This document shows positions 57,108-64,000 of a stretch of 64,000 nucleotides of DNA, one piece after another. The notes below the pieces were generated by a model. The model had not been told where the DNA came from. It ran no database searches and worked only from the letters and a program-made list of their open reading frames with translations. This DNA is from Allomuricauda sp. (GTDB lineage: Bacteria > Bacteroidota > Bacteroidia > Flavobacteriales > Flavobacteriaceae). Positions within the stretch are counted from its first letter, which is position 1, and each line of letters begins with the position of its first letter. The position numbers and the translations under genes were made by a program. The DNA is taken from assembly GCA_017795045.1 (NCBI GenBank), contig CP051244.1, positions 2,812,667 to 2,876,666 on the forward strand, read 5' to 3'.

Positions 57108-58010
57108 CTAGTAATTTATTTCGTTCCAGGTATTGGAATAAAATGGGGCCACTTTGTTCAAGGTTTCCTTGAGCTTTACAATATCGATCTTGGGACCATC
57201 GGAAAAGATATTTTGGATTTCCTCCGATTTGGCATCGAAGAAAGTCTGGATCAAGAAGGCATTGGGGCGTCTTTTGATCAAGGTCTCGAACAAACGAAGA
57301 CTCCCAGCGATCACCTGCTTTCCGGTGCTGTTGTTGTCCCCAAGGATATCCAGTCCCTTTCTATGGTAATTGTACATGGCAATACGGTATTCCCGGAACG
57401 AATTGCTCATAAGGTTGTCCACCAACTCAAAACGGGTCCGTTCCCCAGTTTCCTGGCTCCATCCGCTGTAGTTGGAACCCTGCGCCTGGGTAACAATGTT
57501 TTGGGCCTTTCGGTAATGGTCACTTCCTCCTTCCAAGGAAAATGTATCGGCATCCAAGCCCAGGACCACATAGACGTAGTATGAGATGACTCCTACCAAG
57601 TTGGAATCGAACACATTGGGGTTGTACACTAACGGTTGAAATTCTTGGTACTGGAAATTAAAAGCATCGTCCTTGTAATTAAAAACCGGGCTTTCATAGG
57701 ATGTATTGAAAACCGGACGGGAGGACTGTATCTGGATATTGGCCTCAAAACGATCGGATTCGTACTGGGTCACCGTAATGAACATCCGGGCACTGACCCT
57801 TTCGTTCTCCCGATAGACCCTATTGGTCCACTTGGTGTTGTTCACAAAATCATTCAATGAACGTTCCAATGTCCTAAAAATCTGTTGATTGGTCTGACCC
57901 ACTTGGTCCGAATTGACGGTAATTACGCAATTGAGTTCCTGCGCGGAAACCGCCAAAGAAACAAATAGAAAAAAAGTGGACACTAATATGTTACGCATGG
58001 ATCGCTGCAA
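57108..58010 (-). CDS. porD: DUF4835 (PorD-like) exported protein
   Basis: A 300-residue protein with signal peptide (MQRSMRNILVSTFFLFVSLAVSA). It contains the DUF4835 core: ELNCVITVNSDQVGQTNQQIFRTLERSLNDFVN and GVISYYVYVVLGLDADTF. Family members are linked to the type IX secretion system under the name PorD; I am fairly sure of the family and less of the role. It overlaps coaBC by 20 bases. Gene order with recN and coaBC is typical of flavobacteria. Confidence 0.85.
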   Translation of the reverse strand: MQRSMRNILVSTFFLFVSLAVSAQELNCVITVNSDQVGQTNQQIFRTLERSLNDFVNNTKWTNRVYRENERVSARMFITVTQYESDRFEANIQIQSSRPVFNTSYESPVFNYKDDAFNFQYQEFQPLVYNPNVFDSNLVGVISYYVYVVLGLDADTFSLEGGSDHYRKAQNIVTQAQGSNYSGWSQETGERTRFELVDNLMSNSFREYRIAMYNYHRKGLDILGDNNSTGKQVIAGSLRLFETLIKRRPNAFLIQTFFDAKSEEIQNIFSDGPKIDIVKLKETLNKVAPFYSNTWNEINY

Positions 58011-59196
58011 TGATTTCTTCCCAAATATCCGAGGCCACTTCGGGCTTCGTCTTCAATCCAAACGTTTTTATCCCCAAATTCTTATCAATGAAGGTAATTT
58101 TATTGGTGGCCCCACCAAAACCTGCCCCATCATCCTTCAGGGAGTTCAATATAATGGCATCAAGATTCTTGCGCTGCAGTTTGCCTTTGGCATTGTCAAG
58201 TTCATTTTCCGTCTCCAAGGCAAATCCGACCAAAAACTGATGGATCTTGCTTTCTCCCAATGAAAGAAGAATATCCGGATTCCGCTCCAATTCAATATGC
58301 AAATCGCCTTCCTTCTTTTTCATTTTCTCTTTGGCCACATGCTTGGGGCGATAGTCGGCCACGGCCGCCGCACAAATGGCAATATCGGTTTTGGCATAGT
58401 GTTCATGGCAGGCATCGTACATTTCTTGGGCCGAAGTGATTCTTATCAATGTAACAGAAGGGTGCTCTATGGACAGATTCGTAGGCCCGGAGACCAAAAT
58501 TACCTCTGCTCCCAAATCGGCCGCTTTCTTGGCCAGTTCAAAACCCATGGTCCCGGAAGATCGGTTACCCAAAAAGCGTACAGGGTCCAAAGCTTCGTGG
58601 GTAGGTCCTGCTGTGATGAGTACTCTCTTTCCTTTTAAGGGCAATCCTTCCGTCAAATGGTTTTGAAGAAAACTTACAATGTTTTCAGGTTCCGCCATGC
58701 GCCCTTCACCATGCAATCCGCTAGCCAGTTCCCCAGACTCAGCCGGAATAAGGATGTTCCCAAATGACTCCAATTTTTCAATGGAAGCTTTGGTGGAAGG
58801 GTGCTGATACATGTCCAAATCCATGGCCGGGGCATAGTACACCGGACATTTAGCAGATAGATAGGTGGCCAAAAGCAGATTGTCGCATACCCCATTGGCC
58901 ATTTTGGAAAGGGTATTTGCCGTTGCAGGGGCTATGAGCATAATATCGGCCCACAGACCGAGCTCCACATGGTTGTTCCATGAGATACTGTCATCTTCCT
59001 CATTGACGAAATCGGTGAGCGCCGGATTTTTGGACAAGGTGGATAGCGTAAGGGGAGAAACAAAAGAGCCGGCACTCTGGGTCATCACTATTTTGACCTG
59101 GGCACCAGCTTTTATCAATAACCTGACCAGAAATGTGGTCTTATAGGCGGCAATTCCCCCGGTAATACCTAAAAGGATATTTTTACCGCCCAACAT
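57991..59196 (-). CDS. coaBC: Bifunctional phosphopantothenoylcysteine decarboxylase / phosphopantothenate-cysteine ligase
   Basis: Two consecutive steps of coenzyme A synthesis in one 401-residue protein. The FMN-binding CoaC domain comes first (ILLGITGGIAAYKT, catalytic His76 in NNHVELG, Cys104 in NGVCDNLL). The CoaB ligase domain follows from about residue 185 (VLITAGPTHEALDPVRFLGNRSSGTMG and VGFALETENE). With PanB and CoaE it covers much of the pathway inside this window. It overlaps DUF4835 by 20 bases and follows rpoZ after three bases. Confidence 0.97.
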   Translation of the reverse strand: MLGGKNILLGITGGIAAYKTTFLVRLLIKAGAQVKIVMTQSAGSFVSPLTLSTLSKNPALTDFVNEEDDSISWNNHVELGLWADIMLIAPATANTLSKMANGVCDNLLLATYLSAKCPVYYAPAMDLDMYQHPSTKASIEKLESFGNILIPAESGELASGLHGEGRMAEPENIVSFLQNHLTEGLPLKGKRVLITAGPTHEALDPVRFLGNRSSGTMGFELAKKAADLGAEVILVSGPTNLSIEHPSVTLIRITSAQEMYDACHEHYAKTDIAICAAAVADYRPKHVAKEKMKKKEGDLHIELERNPDILLSLGESKIHQFLVGFALETENELDNAKGKLQRKNLDAIILNSLKDDGAGFGGATNKITFIDKNLGIKTFGLKTKPEVASDIWEEIIAAIHA

Positions 59197-59199
59197 TTC

Positions 59200-59526
59200 T
59201 TAGGCGTCTTTCTCTGTATTCCTGTAGTAGATTTTGTCTTCCAACCACTCCAATACGGCCAAGGCATGTGGTTTTGGCAATTTTTCGTAGAACTTGGAAA
59301 CCTCGATCTGCTCCTTGTTCTCAAAAACCTCTTCCAAGCTATCGCTGTAAGTGGCGAACTCCTCCAACTTTTCCAACAATTCCTTTTTGATCTCGGAATT
59401 GATCTGGATGGCACGTTTGGAAGCTATGGAAATGGCTTCATAAATGTTCCCGGTCTTATCATCGAACTCATTTCTGTTCAAGGTCACTGTGGAAACCGGG
59501 GCTTTTGTATTTTTCAAATCTTGCAT
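59200..59526 (-). CDS. rpoZ: RNA polymerase omega-subunit family protein
   Basis: A 108-residue protein in the position and style of the Bacteroidota omega subunit, which stabilises the beta-prime subunit. It starts MQDLKNTKAPVSTVTLNRNEF and carries NIYEAISIASKRAIQINSEIK, the helix corresponding to the omega core. A start two codons upstream (59532) is possible. It sits between coaBC and bamD, as in related genomes. Confidence 0.88.
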   Translation of the reverse strand: MQDLKNTKAPVSTVTLNRNEFDDKTGNIYEAISIASKRAIQINSEIKKELLEKLEEFATYSDSLEEVFENKEQIEVSKFYEKLPKPHALAVLEWLEDKIYYRNTEKDA

Positions 59527-59550
59527 GTGCAACTGTTTTAAAAAAACTAT

Positions 59551-60387
59551 TTATTTGGAATCGGAAATAACGGTAAATGTGCTCAACTCCTTTTGAATCT
59601 TATCGGATAAATCGTCCGCTTTTTTCTTAAACTTTGATTCAGGATAGTAGCGCAATAGATTTTTATACGAATCAAGAGCCTCTCTTAGACGCTCTTCTTT
59701 TTTATTGTCCACACTGTTCAGGGCCAATGTGGCTGTAGCTTCGATACGGTAGTACAATGCCTCTTCCCTGTAAATGGAACCTGGATTGTCCGAAACAAAG
59801 TTATCCAATGCGGTAATCGCGGAAACCAATATGGAATAATCCCAAGCACCCAATTTATTGAACTGTTTGGCAATCTCTATCTGTTTTTTCTCCTTTTTGG
59901 AGGTCAACTCCTTGGCCATGGTATTGGCCTCTTCAAAATGTTCCGATTCCGGATAGGTATTGATGAAGGTCTGGAGTTTGGCCAAGGCCTTATCGGTATC
60001 CGTCTGGTCCAAGGAATAGGCAGGGGAAAGCATGTAATAGCTTTTGGCCCCCATAAAACTGGCCTCCTGTATCTTTTCGCTCTTGGGGTAGGATTTCATG
60101 AAACGTTCAAACTGATACCCCGAAAGATAATAGTCCTTGTTCTGGAAGTAACTGTCGGCGAAAAAGAACATCACCCTTTCACCTTGTGGTCTTCCCACAT
60201 ACTTTGGGGCAATCTGCTCAAACAATCGGACGGCTCTTTTATAGTCGCCTTCCTCATAGAGTTTTTCGGCCATGTCATATTTGGTCTTTACGTCCTCATT
60301 TTTAAGCGCTTTTTGATACTCGCTACAGGACGAAAGAAAAACTATCGCAAACAGAAAAGGGAGAATGGACCTCATTTTCAAAAACAT
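59551..60387 (-). CDS. bamD: Outer-membrane assembly lipoprotein BamD
   Basis: Essential partner of BamA in inserting beta-barrels into the outer membrane. A 278-residue lipoprotein: signal ending FLSSC (Cys21 from this start) and then five TPR repeats, with YDMAEKLYEEGDYKRAVRLFEQIAPKY and the YQFERFMKSYPKSEKIQEASF motif. A perfect -7 box ends four bases before the ATG at 60387; an ATG at 60375 (MRSILPF) is the alternative start. It is followed by rpoZ after 24 bases. Confidence 0.94.
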   Translation of the reverse strand: MFLKMRSILPFLFAIVFLSSCSEYQKALKNEDVKTKYDMAEKLYEEGDYKRAVRLFEQIAPKYVGRPQGERVMFFFADSYFQNKDYYLSGYQFERFMKSYPKSEKIQEASFMGAKSYYMLSPAYSLDQTDTDKALAKLQTFINTYPESEHFEEANTMAKELTSKKEKKQIEIAKQFNKLGAWDYSILVSAITALDNFVSDNPGSIYREEALYYRIEATATLALNSVDNKKEERLREALDSYKNLLRYYPESKFKKKADDLSDKIQKELSTFTVISDSK

Positions 60388-60391
60388 TTTG

Positions 60392-60399
60392 CAAAATTA
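60392..60399 (-). promoter_or_regulatory. Predicted -7 element of bamD
   Basis: TAATTTTG on the minus strand, exact consensus. No -33 box. Confidence 0.45.
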
Positions 60400-60493
60400 G
60401 TGATAATGAACGGATTTAAAAAAAGAATTTGGTACCCAAAAGTAAGGGGTACCATGGCCACTCACCAAGGTTTTGGGCAACTTTTAACTTTAT

Positions 60494-61384
60494 TTAGGCA
60501 TGGGCCGTGTCCATTGCCCGTAAAAAAGTACCGATTCTGGTCTTGAGCGAGGCTGTGGCATCCACCAAGGGCAAGCGTACCGTAGACCCGCAAAGCCCAA
60601 GGCTTTCAAAGACACTTTTTATCCCGGCAGGGTTTCCTTCCTCAAAAATAAGCTGCATCAAAGGCAACAGGCTGTGGTGGATTTGATAGGCCTCATCCAC
60701 ACTCTCCTCCAACCCGAGGTTGATCATTTTGGAGAATTGACCGGGCAATCCCTGTCCCAAAACAGAGATCACGCCTGAACCACCCGCCAAAACAGTAGGA
60801 AGAGCCGTAAAATCATCCCCAGAGATAACCATGAAGTCCTCAGGCTTTCCTTTGATGATCTTATCGATCTGCACCATATCCCCACAAGCTTCCTTGATGC
60901 CAATAATATTGGGGACATCATGGGCCAGTCGCAATGTGGTCTCCGGCAACATGTTGCTTCCAGTTCGGGAGGGTACGTTGTATAGTATGATAGGTTTTGG
61001 GGAAGCTTTTGCTATCGCCTTGAAATGTTGATAGATACCTTCCTGGGTAGGTTTGTTGTAATACGGGGAAACGGACAGTATGGCGTCAAAATCGGATAGG
61101 TCAAGGGTACTCAATTCCTCCGCAACCGCAGCAGTATTGTTCCCCCCCACTCCCAATACCAAGGGCAATCTCCCCGCATTGGTGCGCACTACAACATCCA
61201 TGGCCAAAAGTTTATCGGCCTTGGACAAGGTAGCGGATTCCCCCGTGGTCCCCATGACCACAAGATAATCTACCCCACCCTGGATATTGTGCTCCACAAT
61301 CTGCTCCAAGGCGTTCACATCAACCGAAAAATCTTCTGTAAAGGGGGTTACCAAAGCAACGCCCGTTCCTACCAACTGTTCCAT
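60494..61384 (-). CDS. dapA: 4-hydroxy-tetrahydrodipicolinate synthase
   Basis: Condenses pyruvate with aspartate semialdehyde in lysine and diaminopimelate (peptidoglycan) synthesis. A 296-residue TIM barrel with the Schiff-base Lys164 in IGIKEACGD, Tyr135 in [10 protein letters not shown], and GTTGES at 45-50. The start overlaps the stop of the upstream DUF6913-like gene by one base (TAATG). It lies 107 bases upstream of bamD. Confidence 0.97.
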   Translation of the reverse strand: MEQLVGTGVALVTPFTEDFSVDVNALEQIVEHNIQGGVDYLVVMGTTGESATLSKADKLLAMDVVVRTNAGRLPLVLGVGGNNTAAVAEELSTLDLSDFDAILSVSPYYNKPTQEGIYQHFKAIAKASPKPIILYNVPSRTGSNMLPETTLRLAHDVPNIIGIKEACGDMVQIDKIIKGKPEDFMVISGDDFTALPTVLAGGSGVISVLGQGLPGQFSKMINLGLEESVDEAYQIHHSLLPLMQLIFEEGNPAGIKSVFESLGLCGSTVRLPLVDATASLKTRIGTFLRAMDTAHA

Positions 61385-61929
61385 TACAATTCTTTTAGAA
61401 CCTTCAAGTATTTTTTTAACTCTCCTTTGAACAACTCAAAATCTTTCAAAGGTGTACTCAAGATCAAATCATTGACTTTGGGGTCTTGGGTTCCCAAACC
61501 TACTTTTAATCGGGCTTGGGCCTTTACGGACAACAACTTCATCATGAGGTTGTCCTCCTCATAATAATTGATCAACATATCATATTCCCTTCCCAAAAAC
61601 TCCAGAACATAACCGTTCTCTATTTGTCCTTTCCATCCCAAATCCCTATCGGAATACATTTGAATGGCATAAGGTGAGCTTTTGTCGTATTCCCGTTTGT
61701 ATCCAATGATCTTTATGGCATTGGGTTTTAGGGAATATTCGTCGATCAACTCATAAAAGGCCTCTGCATTCTGGAAATTATCGGCATCCACTATACAGCC
61801 TATGCTGGTAATTCCCTTTTCCCGATTTACGGGAATAGGAGGTTTTTCCATTTCCTCCTTTAAATATTTAAGCCCTGATTTAACCTTAAATTTATCTTGG
61901 AGCCCCTTTATAAACATAATTTTATGCAT
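61384..61929 (-). CDS. DUF6913-like cytoplasmic protein
   Basis: A 181-residue protein from the ATG at 61929 ([19 protein letters not shown]); the ATG at 61917 is an alternative. A perfect -7 box at 61935-61942 excludes a longer upstream start at 62043. Middle: [24 protein letters not shown] and a late [23 protein letters not shown] associate it with DUF6913, always next to dapA in flavobacteria. Function unknown. Confidence 0.8.
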   Translation of the reverse strand: MHKIMFIKGLQDKFKVKSGLKYLKEEMEKPPIPVNREKGITSIGCIVDADNFQNAEAFYELIDEYSLKPNAIKIIGYKREYDKSSPYAIQMYSDRDLGWKGQIENGYVLEFLGREYDMLINYYEEDNLMMKLLSVKAQARLKVGLGTQDPKVNDLILSTPLKDFELFKGELKKYLKVLKEL

Positions 61930-61934
61930 TTTTA

Positions 61935-61969
61935 CAAAGGTAAATATTCTACCAAGACTACATGACAAA
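61935..61969 (-). promoter_or_regulatory. Predicted promoter of the DUF6913-dapA operon
   Basis: On the minus strand TTTG (61966-61969), 23 bases, TACCTTTG (61935-61942, exact). The -7 box ends five bases before the ATG at 61929. Confidence 0.55.
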
Positions 61970-61978
61970 GATACGCAG

Positions 61979-62746
61979 GTGAGTGTTTTAAAATTAAAAC
62001 AGTTTGTTATATTTATAACATTATGTTCTGTGGTTTCCTGCAAAGAGGGACCTCAGCAACTTTCAAAAATTGAAGGGAAACAGCTTCCCATCAATGCTTC
62101 ATTGGAGGAAGTGGATTCCATTGCATCCTTTGTTGCCCCGTTCAGAAACCGGATAAACGAAGTGCTCGACAGCACCCTGGCCTATGCCCCAAAACCCTTT
62201 TTGTTGGATGATGGCAAACGCAATACCTCCATGGGCAACCTTATGGCCGACATTGTTTTTGAGGAAGCCGCACCCCTATTCAAATCCAGAACGGGTAATG
62301 ATCTGGATTTTGTGGTCCTCAACTACGGCGGGGTCCGTTCCATAATTTCCGAAGGAAATGTGAGCGCCCGTAATGCCTATGAGGTCATGCCGTTTGAAAA
62401 CCGGATTGCCATTGTGGAAATGAGTGGTTCGGCAGTGCGGGAACTTATTTCCTTTTTGATCAATGCTACCCGAAGGCATCCTTTTTCGGGTATGCAGATT
62501 GTTTTGGACAAAAAGGGCAGTTTGGAATCTGTGAACATCCAAGGAATGCCCTTTGATGAAAACCGAACCTATTTTGTGGGCACCTCGGATTATCTGGTGC
62601 AGGGTGGGCCGAGTATTGGATTTTTTAAGGATACCCTTTCCACAACCGATATTGATTACTTCCTCCGCAATGCCATCATTGACCATTTTAGAAAAGTGGA
62701 TACCTTGAATGCTGTGGTCGACGATAGATTTATACAATTGGATTAG
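61979..62746 (+). CDS. 5'-nucleotidase C-terminal (substrate-binding) domain lipoprotein
   Basis: A 255-residue lipoprotein. A GTG at 61979 gives MSVLKLKQFVIFITLCSVVSC with lipid Cys; no in-frame ATG is near, and longer starts overlap the divergent gene. The domain is the C-terminal half of UshA-type 5'-nucleotidases: GNLMADIVFEEAA, VLNYGGVRSIISEGNVSARNAYEVMPFEN and YFVGTSDYLVQGG. It lacks the metallophosphatase domain, which is encoded by the next gene, whose ATG follows the TAG stop directly. Confidence 0.88.
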   Translation: MSVLKLKQFVIFITLCSVVSCKEGPQQLSKIEGKQLPINASLEEVDSIASFVAPFRNRINEVLDSTLAYAPKPFLLDDGKRNTSMGNLMADIVFEEAAPLFKSRTGNDLDFVVLNYGGVRSIISEGNVSARNAYEVMPFENRIAIVEMSGSAVRELISFLINATRRHPFSGMQIVLDKKGSLESVNIQGMPFDENRTYFVGTSDYLVQGGPSIGFFKDTLSTTDIDYFLRNAIIDHFRKVDTLNAVVDDRFIQLD

Positions 62747-63658
62747 ATGAAACGAAGGGACTTTATCACCAACACGGCTGCCGCATCCACTTTGGTGGGT
62801 ATGGGCGGACTGGGACTTAGCTCCTGTTCCAACCTTGGCGGAAAAAAAATCACCATTCTCCATACCAATGATGTACACAGCCACATAGACCCCTTTCCTT
62901 CTTCCCACTCCCAATATCCCAACTTGGGCGGGGTGGCAAGACGAGCGACTTTGGTGGAGCAGATTCGCAATGAGAATCCCAACACCTTGCTTTTTGATGC
63001 CGGGGATATCTTTCAAGGCACGCCCTATTTCAATTTTTATGGGGGCGAGCTGGAGTTTAAATTGATGAGCAAGCTCAAGTATGACGCCGCTACCATTGGC
63101 AACCATGATTTTGACAATGGCGTGGACGGACTATTGGCCCAAATGCCCTACGCTTCGTTTGAAATGCTATCGGCCAACTATGATTTTTCCAACACGGTAC
63201 TGGATGGTTATGTGAAACCTTACAAAACCTATGTAGTGGATGACATCAAAATTGGGGTATATGGCCTCGGCATTGCCTTGGACGGACTGGTGACCAAACG
63301 TCTCTACAAAGAAACCCGATATTTGGACCCGTTTGAAATAGCCTCGGACATGGAACGCCAACTCAAGGAAGAGGAACTGTGCGACCTTATCATCTGTTTG
63401 TCCCACTTGGGGTATGATTATGAAAATCCTCAACGCCCTTCCGATACGCAATTGGCACAACGCACCAGCCACACCCAATTGATTATTGGTGGCCACACCC
63501 ATACCTTTTTGGAAAAACCCGATGTCCGCATCAACCAAAATGGGGACTCTGTATTGGTGAACCAAGTAGGCTGTTATGGCTTAAATGTGGGCCGAATCGA
63601 TTTTTATTTTGATGCCACTAAAAAGGCTACGGCTCAAGGAGTGAGTATTTCCGTTTAG
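62747..63658 (+). CDS. 5'-nucleotidase metallophosphatase domain, exported
   Basis: A 303-residue protein. The N terminus MKRRDFITNTAAASTLVGMG is a twin-arginine signal ending in a lipobox-like LSSC. The metallophosphatase motifs are HTNDVHSH, FDAGDIFQGTPYF, IGNHDFDNG and GGHTHTF, giving the binuclear metal site. Together with the preceding protein it should form a complete UshA-like enzyme that hydrolyses nucleotides outside the cytoplasm. The two genes abut without spacer. Confidence 0.92.
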   Translation: MKRRDFITNTAAASTLVGMGGLGLSSCSNLGGKKITILHTNDVHSHIDPFPSSHSQYPNLGGVARRATLVEQIRNENPNTLLFDAGDIFQGTPYFNFYGGELEFKLMSKLKYDAATIGNHDFDNGVDGLLAQMPYASFEMLSANYDFSNTVLDGYVKPYKTYVVDDIKIGVYGLGIALDGLVTKRLYKETRYLDPFEIASDMERQLKEEELCDLIICLSHLGYDYENPQRPSDTQLAQRTSHTQLIIGGHTHTFLEKPDVRINQNGDSVLVNQVGCYGLNVGRIDFYFDATKKATAQGVSISV

Positions 63659-64000
63659 GTTTCCAATGACCAATTGGCAATAAACCATAATCAATGGACC
63701 ATATGCAATAAACAATACCGTCCCCATTGAACTTGATACTTGGTTCCTCAGTTTTCGTGGTTTTAACACGAATTGCACGAATGAGAACGAACATTCACGA
63801 AGGTTTCCCTGTCATTCTGAGCAGAGCGAAGAATCTCTTTCTGGACACCAATTACACGAACGTTCACAAAGGCATTGCGGTGGATTCCGCATCAAGTGCG
63901 GAATGACAGCTCGTTTTTTTTGGATCACTTCGAACTGTCATCCTGAGCGCAGTCGAAGGGTAACGTGAGAAATCTGTATACAGGAAAGAGATTTCTCAAT
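63659..64000. repeat. Intergenic block of REP-like and direct repeats, no gene
   Basis: No coding frame is seen. Two related elements in the same orientation start GTCATTCTGAGC (63811) and GTCATCCTGAGC (63937). Between them is a perfect hairpin ATTCCGCA (63884-63891) / TGCGGAAT (63897-63904). Near the end TGAGAAATCT (63966-63975) is inverted at 63989-63998. Direct repeats of the type ACACGAATTGCACGAA / ACACCAATTACACGAA occur near 63766 and 63845, and CAATAAAC is repeated near 63678 and 63706. Confidence 0.75.

Noticed and set aside
62276..63106. A 276-codon open frame on the minus strand across the two nucleotidase genes
   Set aside because: It spans the junction of two genes that both carry strong family motifs on the plus strand; nothing in its own translation resembles a domain.

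Overview
The window is about 64 kb of compact chromosome from a member of the Bacteroidota, most likely a marine Flavobacteriaceae close to Muricauda/Allomuricauda (family-level confidence high, genus a guess). The evidence is a type IX secretion PorP/SprF protein, a DUF4835 (PorD-like) protein, the gene order dapA-bamD-rpoZ-coaBC-DUF4835-recN-fabI, many lipoproteins with a Cys at about position 16-24, near absence of Shine-Dalgarno sequences, and repeated matches to the Bacteroidota promoter TTTG-N(about 20)-TAnnTTTG. About 65 protein genes, one SRP RNA and no tRNA or rRNA genes were found. No prophage, insertion sequence or CRISPR array is visible.

Layout. 1-5313: an L-serine dehydratase gene cut by the window edge, a TPR lipoprotein and a SCO1-like protein, then a mosaic of pseudogene fragments copied from the serine dehydratase and from a SnoaL-like gene, a gene with a one-base frameshift in a poly-A run, and the intact SnoaL-like gene. 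5385-17806: housekeeping genes (panB, an RluA-type synthase, leuAB, pheT, an ABC-F ATPase) interleaved with envelope proteins. 17976-24118: a thioredoxin-like lipoprotein, transaldolase, an SDR, the SRP RNA, then a tightly coupled run of glutaminyl cyclotransferase, thioesterase and beta-helix lipoprotein. 24247-28448: a signalling locus with an atypical LytTR regulator, a direct-repeat array, two very small exported proteins, a TPR histidine-kinase lipoprotein and a NarL-type regulator. 28626-43725: glyA, a YtxJ bacilliredoxin, clpB, a TetR regulator, a PorP/SprF-SPOR fusion, smpB, pcm and two dehydrogenases. 43807-49389: yggS, an exonuclease/GIY-YIG protein, a K+ channel, miaA, gluconate kinase and the gluconate permease, mostly with overlapping start and stop codons. 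49459-61929 (minus strand): an OmpR/kinase pair and a core-cell block (coaE, ybbR, GT2, fabI, recN, DUF4835, coaBC, rpoZ, bamD, dapA). 61979-63658: a 5'-nucleotidase split into two genes in reversed domain order. The right end carries REP-like repeats.

Functionally the window is mostly core metabolism (serine, leucine, pantothenate and coenzyme A, folate C1, lysine/peptidoglycan, fatty acid), translation quality control (pheT, smpB, miaA, ABC-F, SRP RNA) and envelope biogenesis (bamD, PorP/SprF, DUF4835, YbbR). The least ordinary parts are the pseudogene mosaic at 3618-4214, the kinase/regulator/small-protein locus at 24247-28448, the asymmetric ABC-F ATPase, and a set of genes whose -7 element lies only 4-6 bases before the start codon, suggesting leaderless transcripts.
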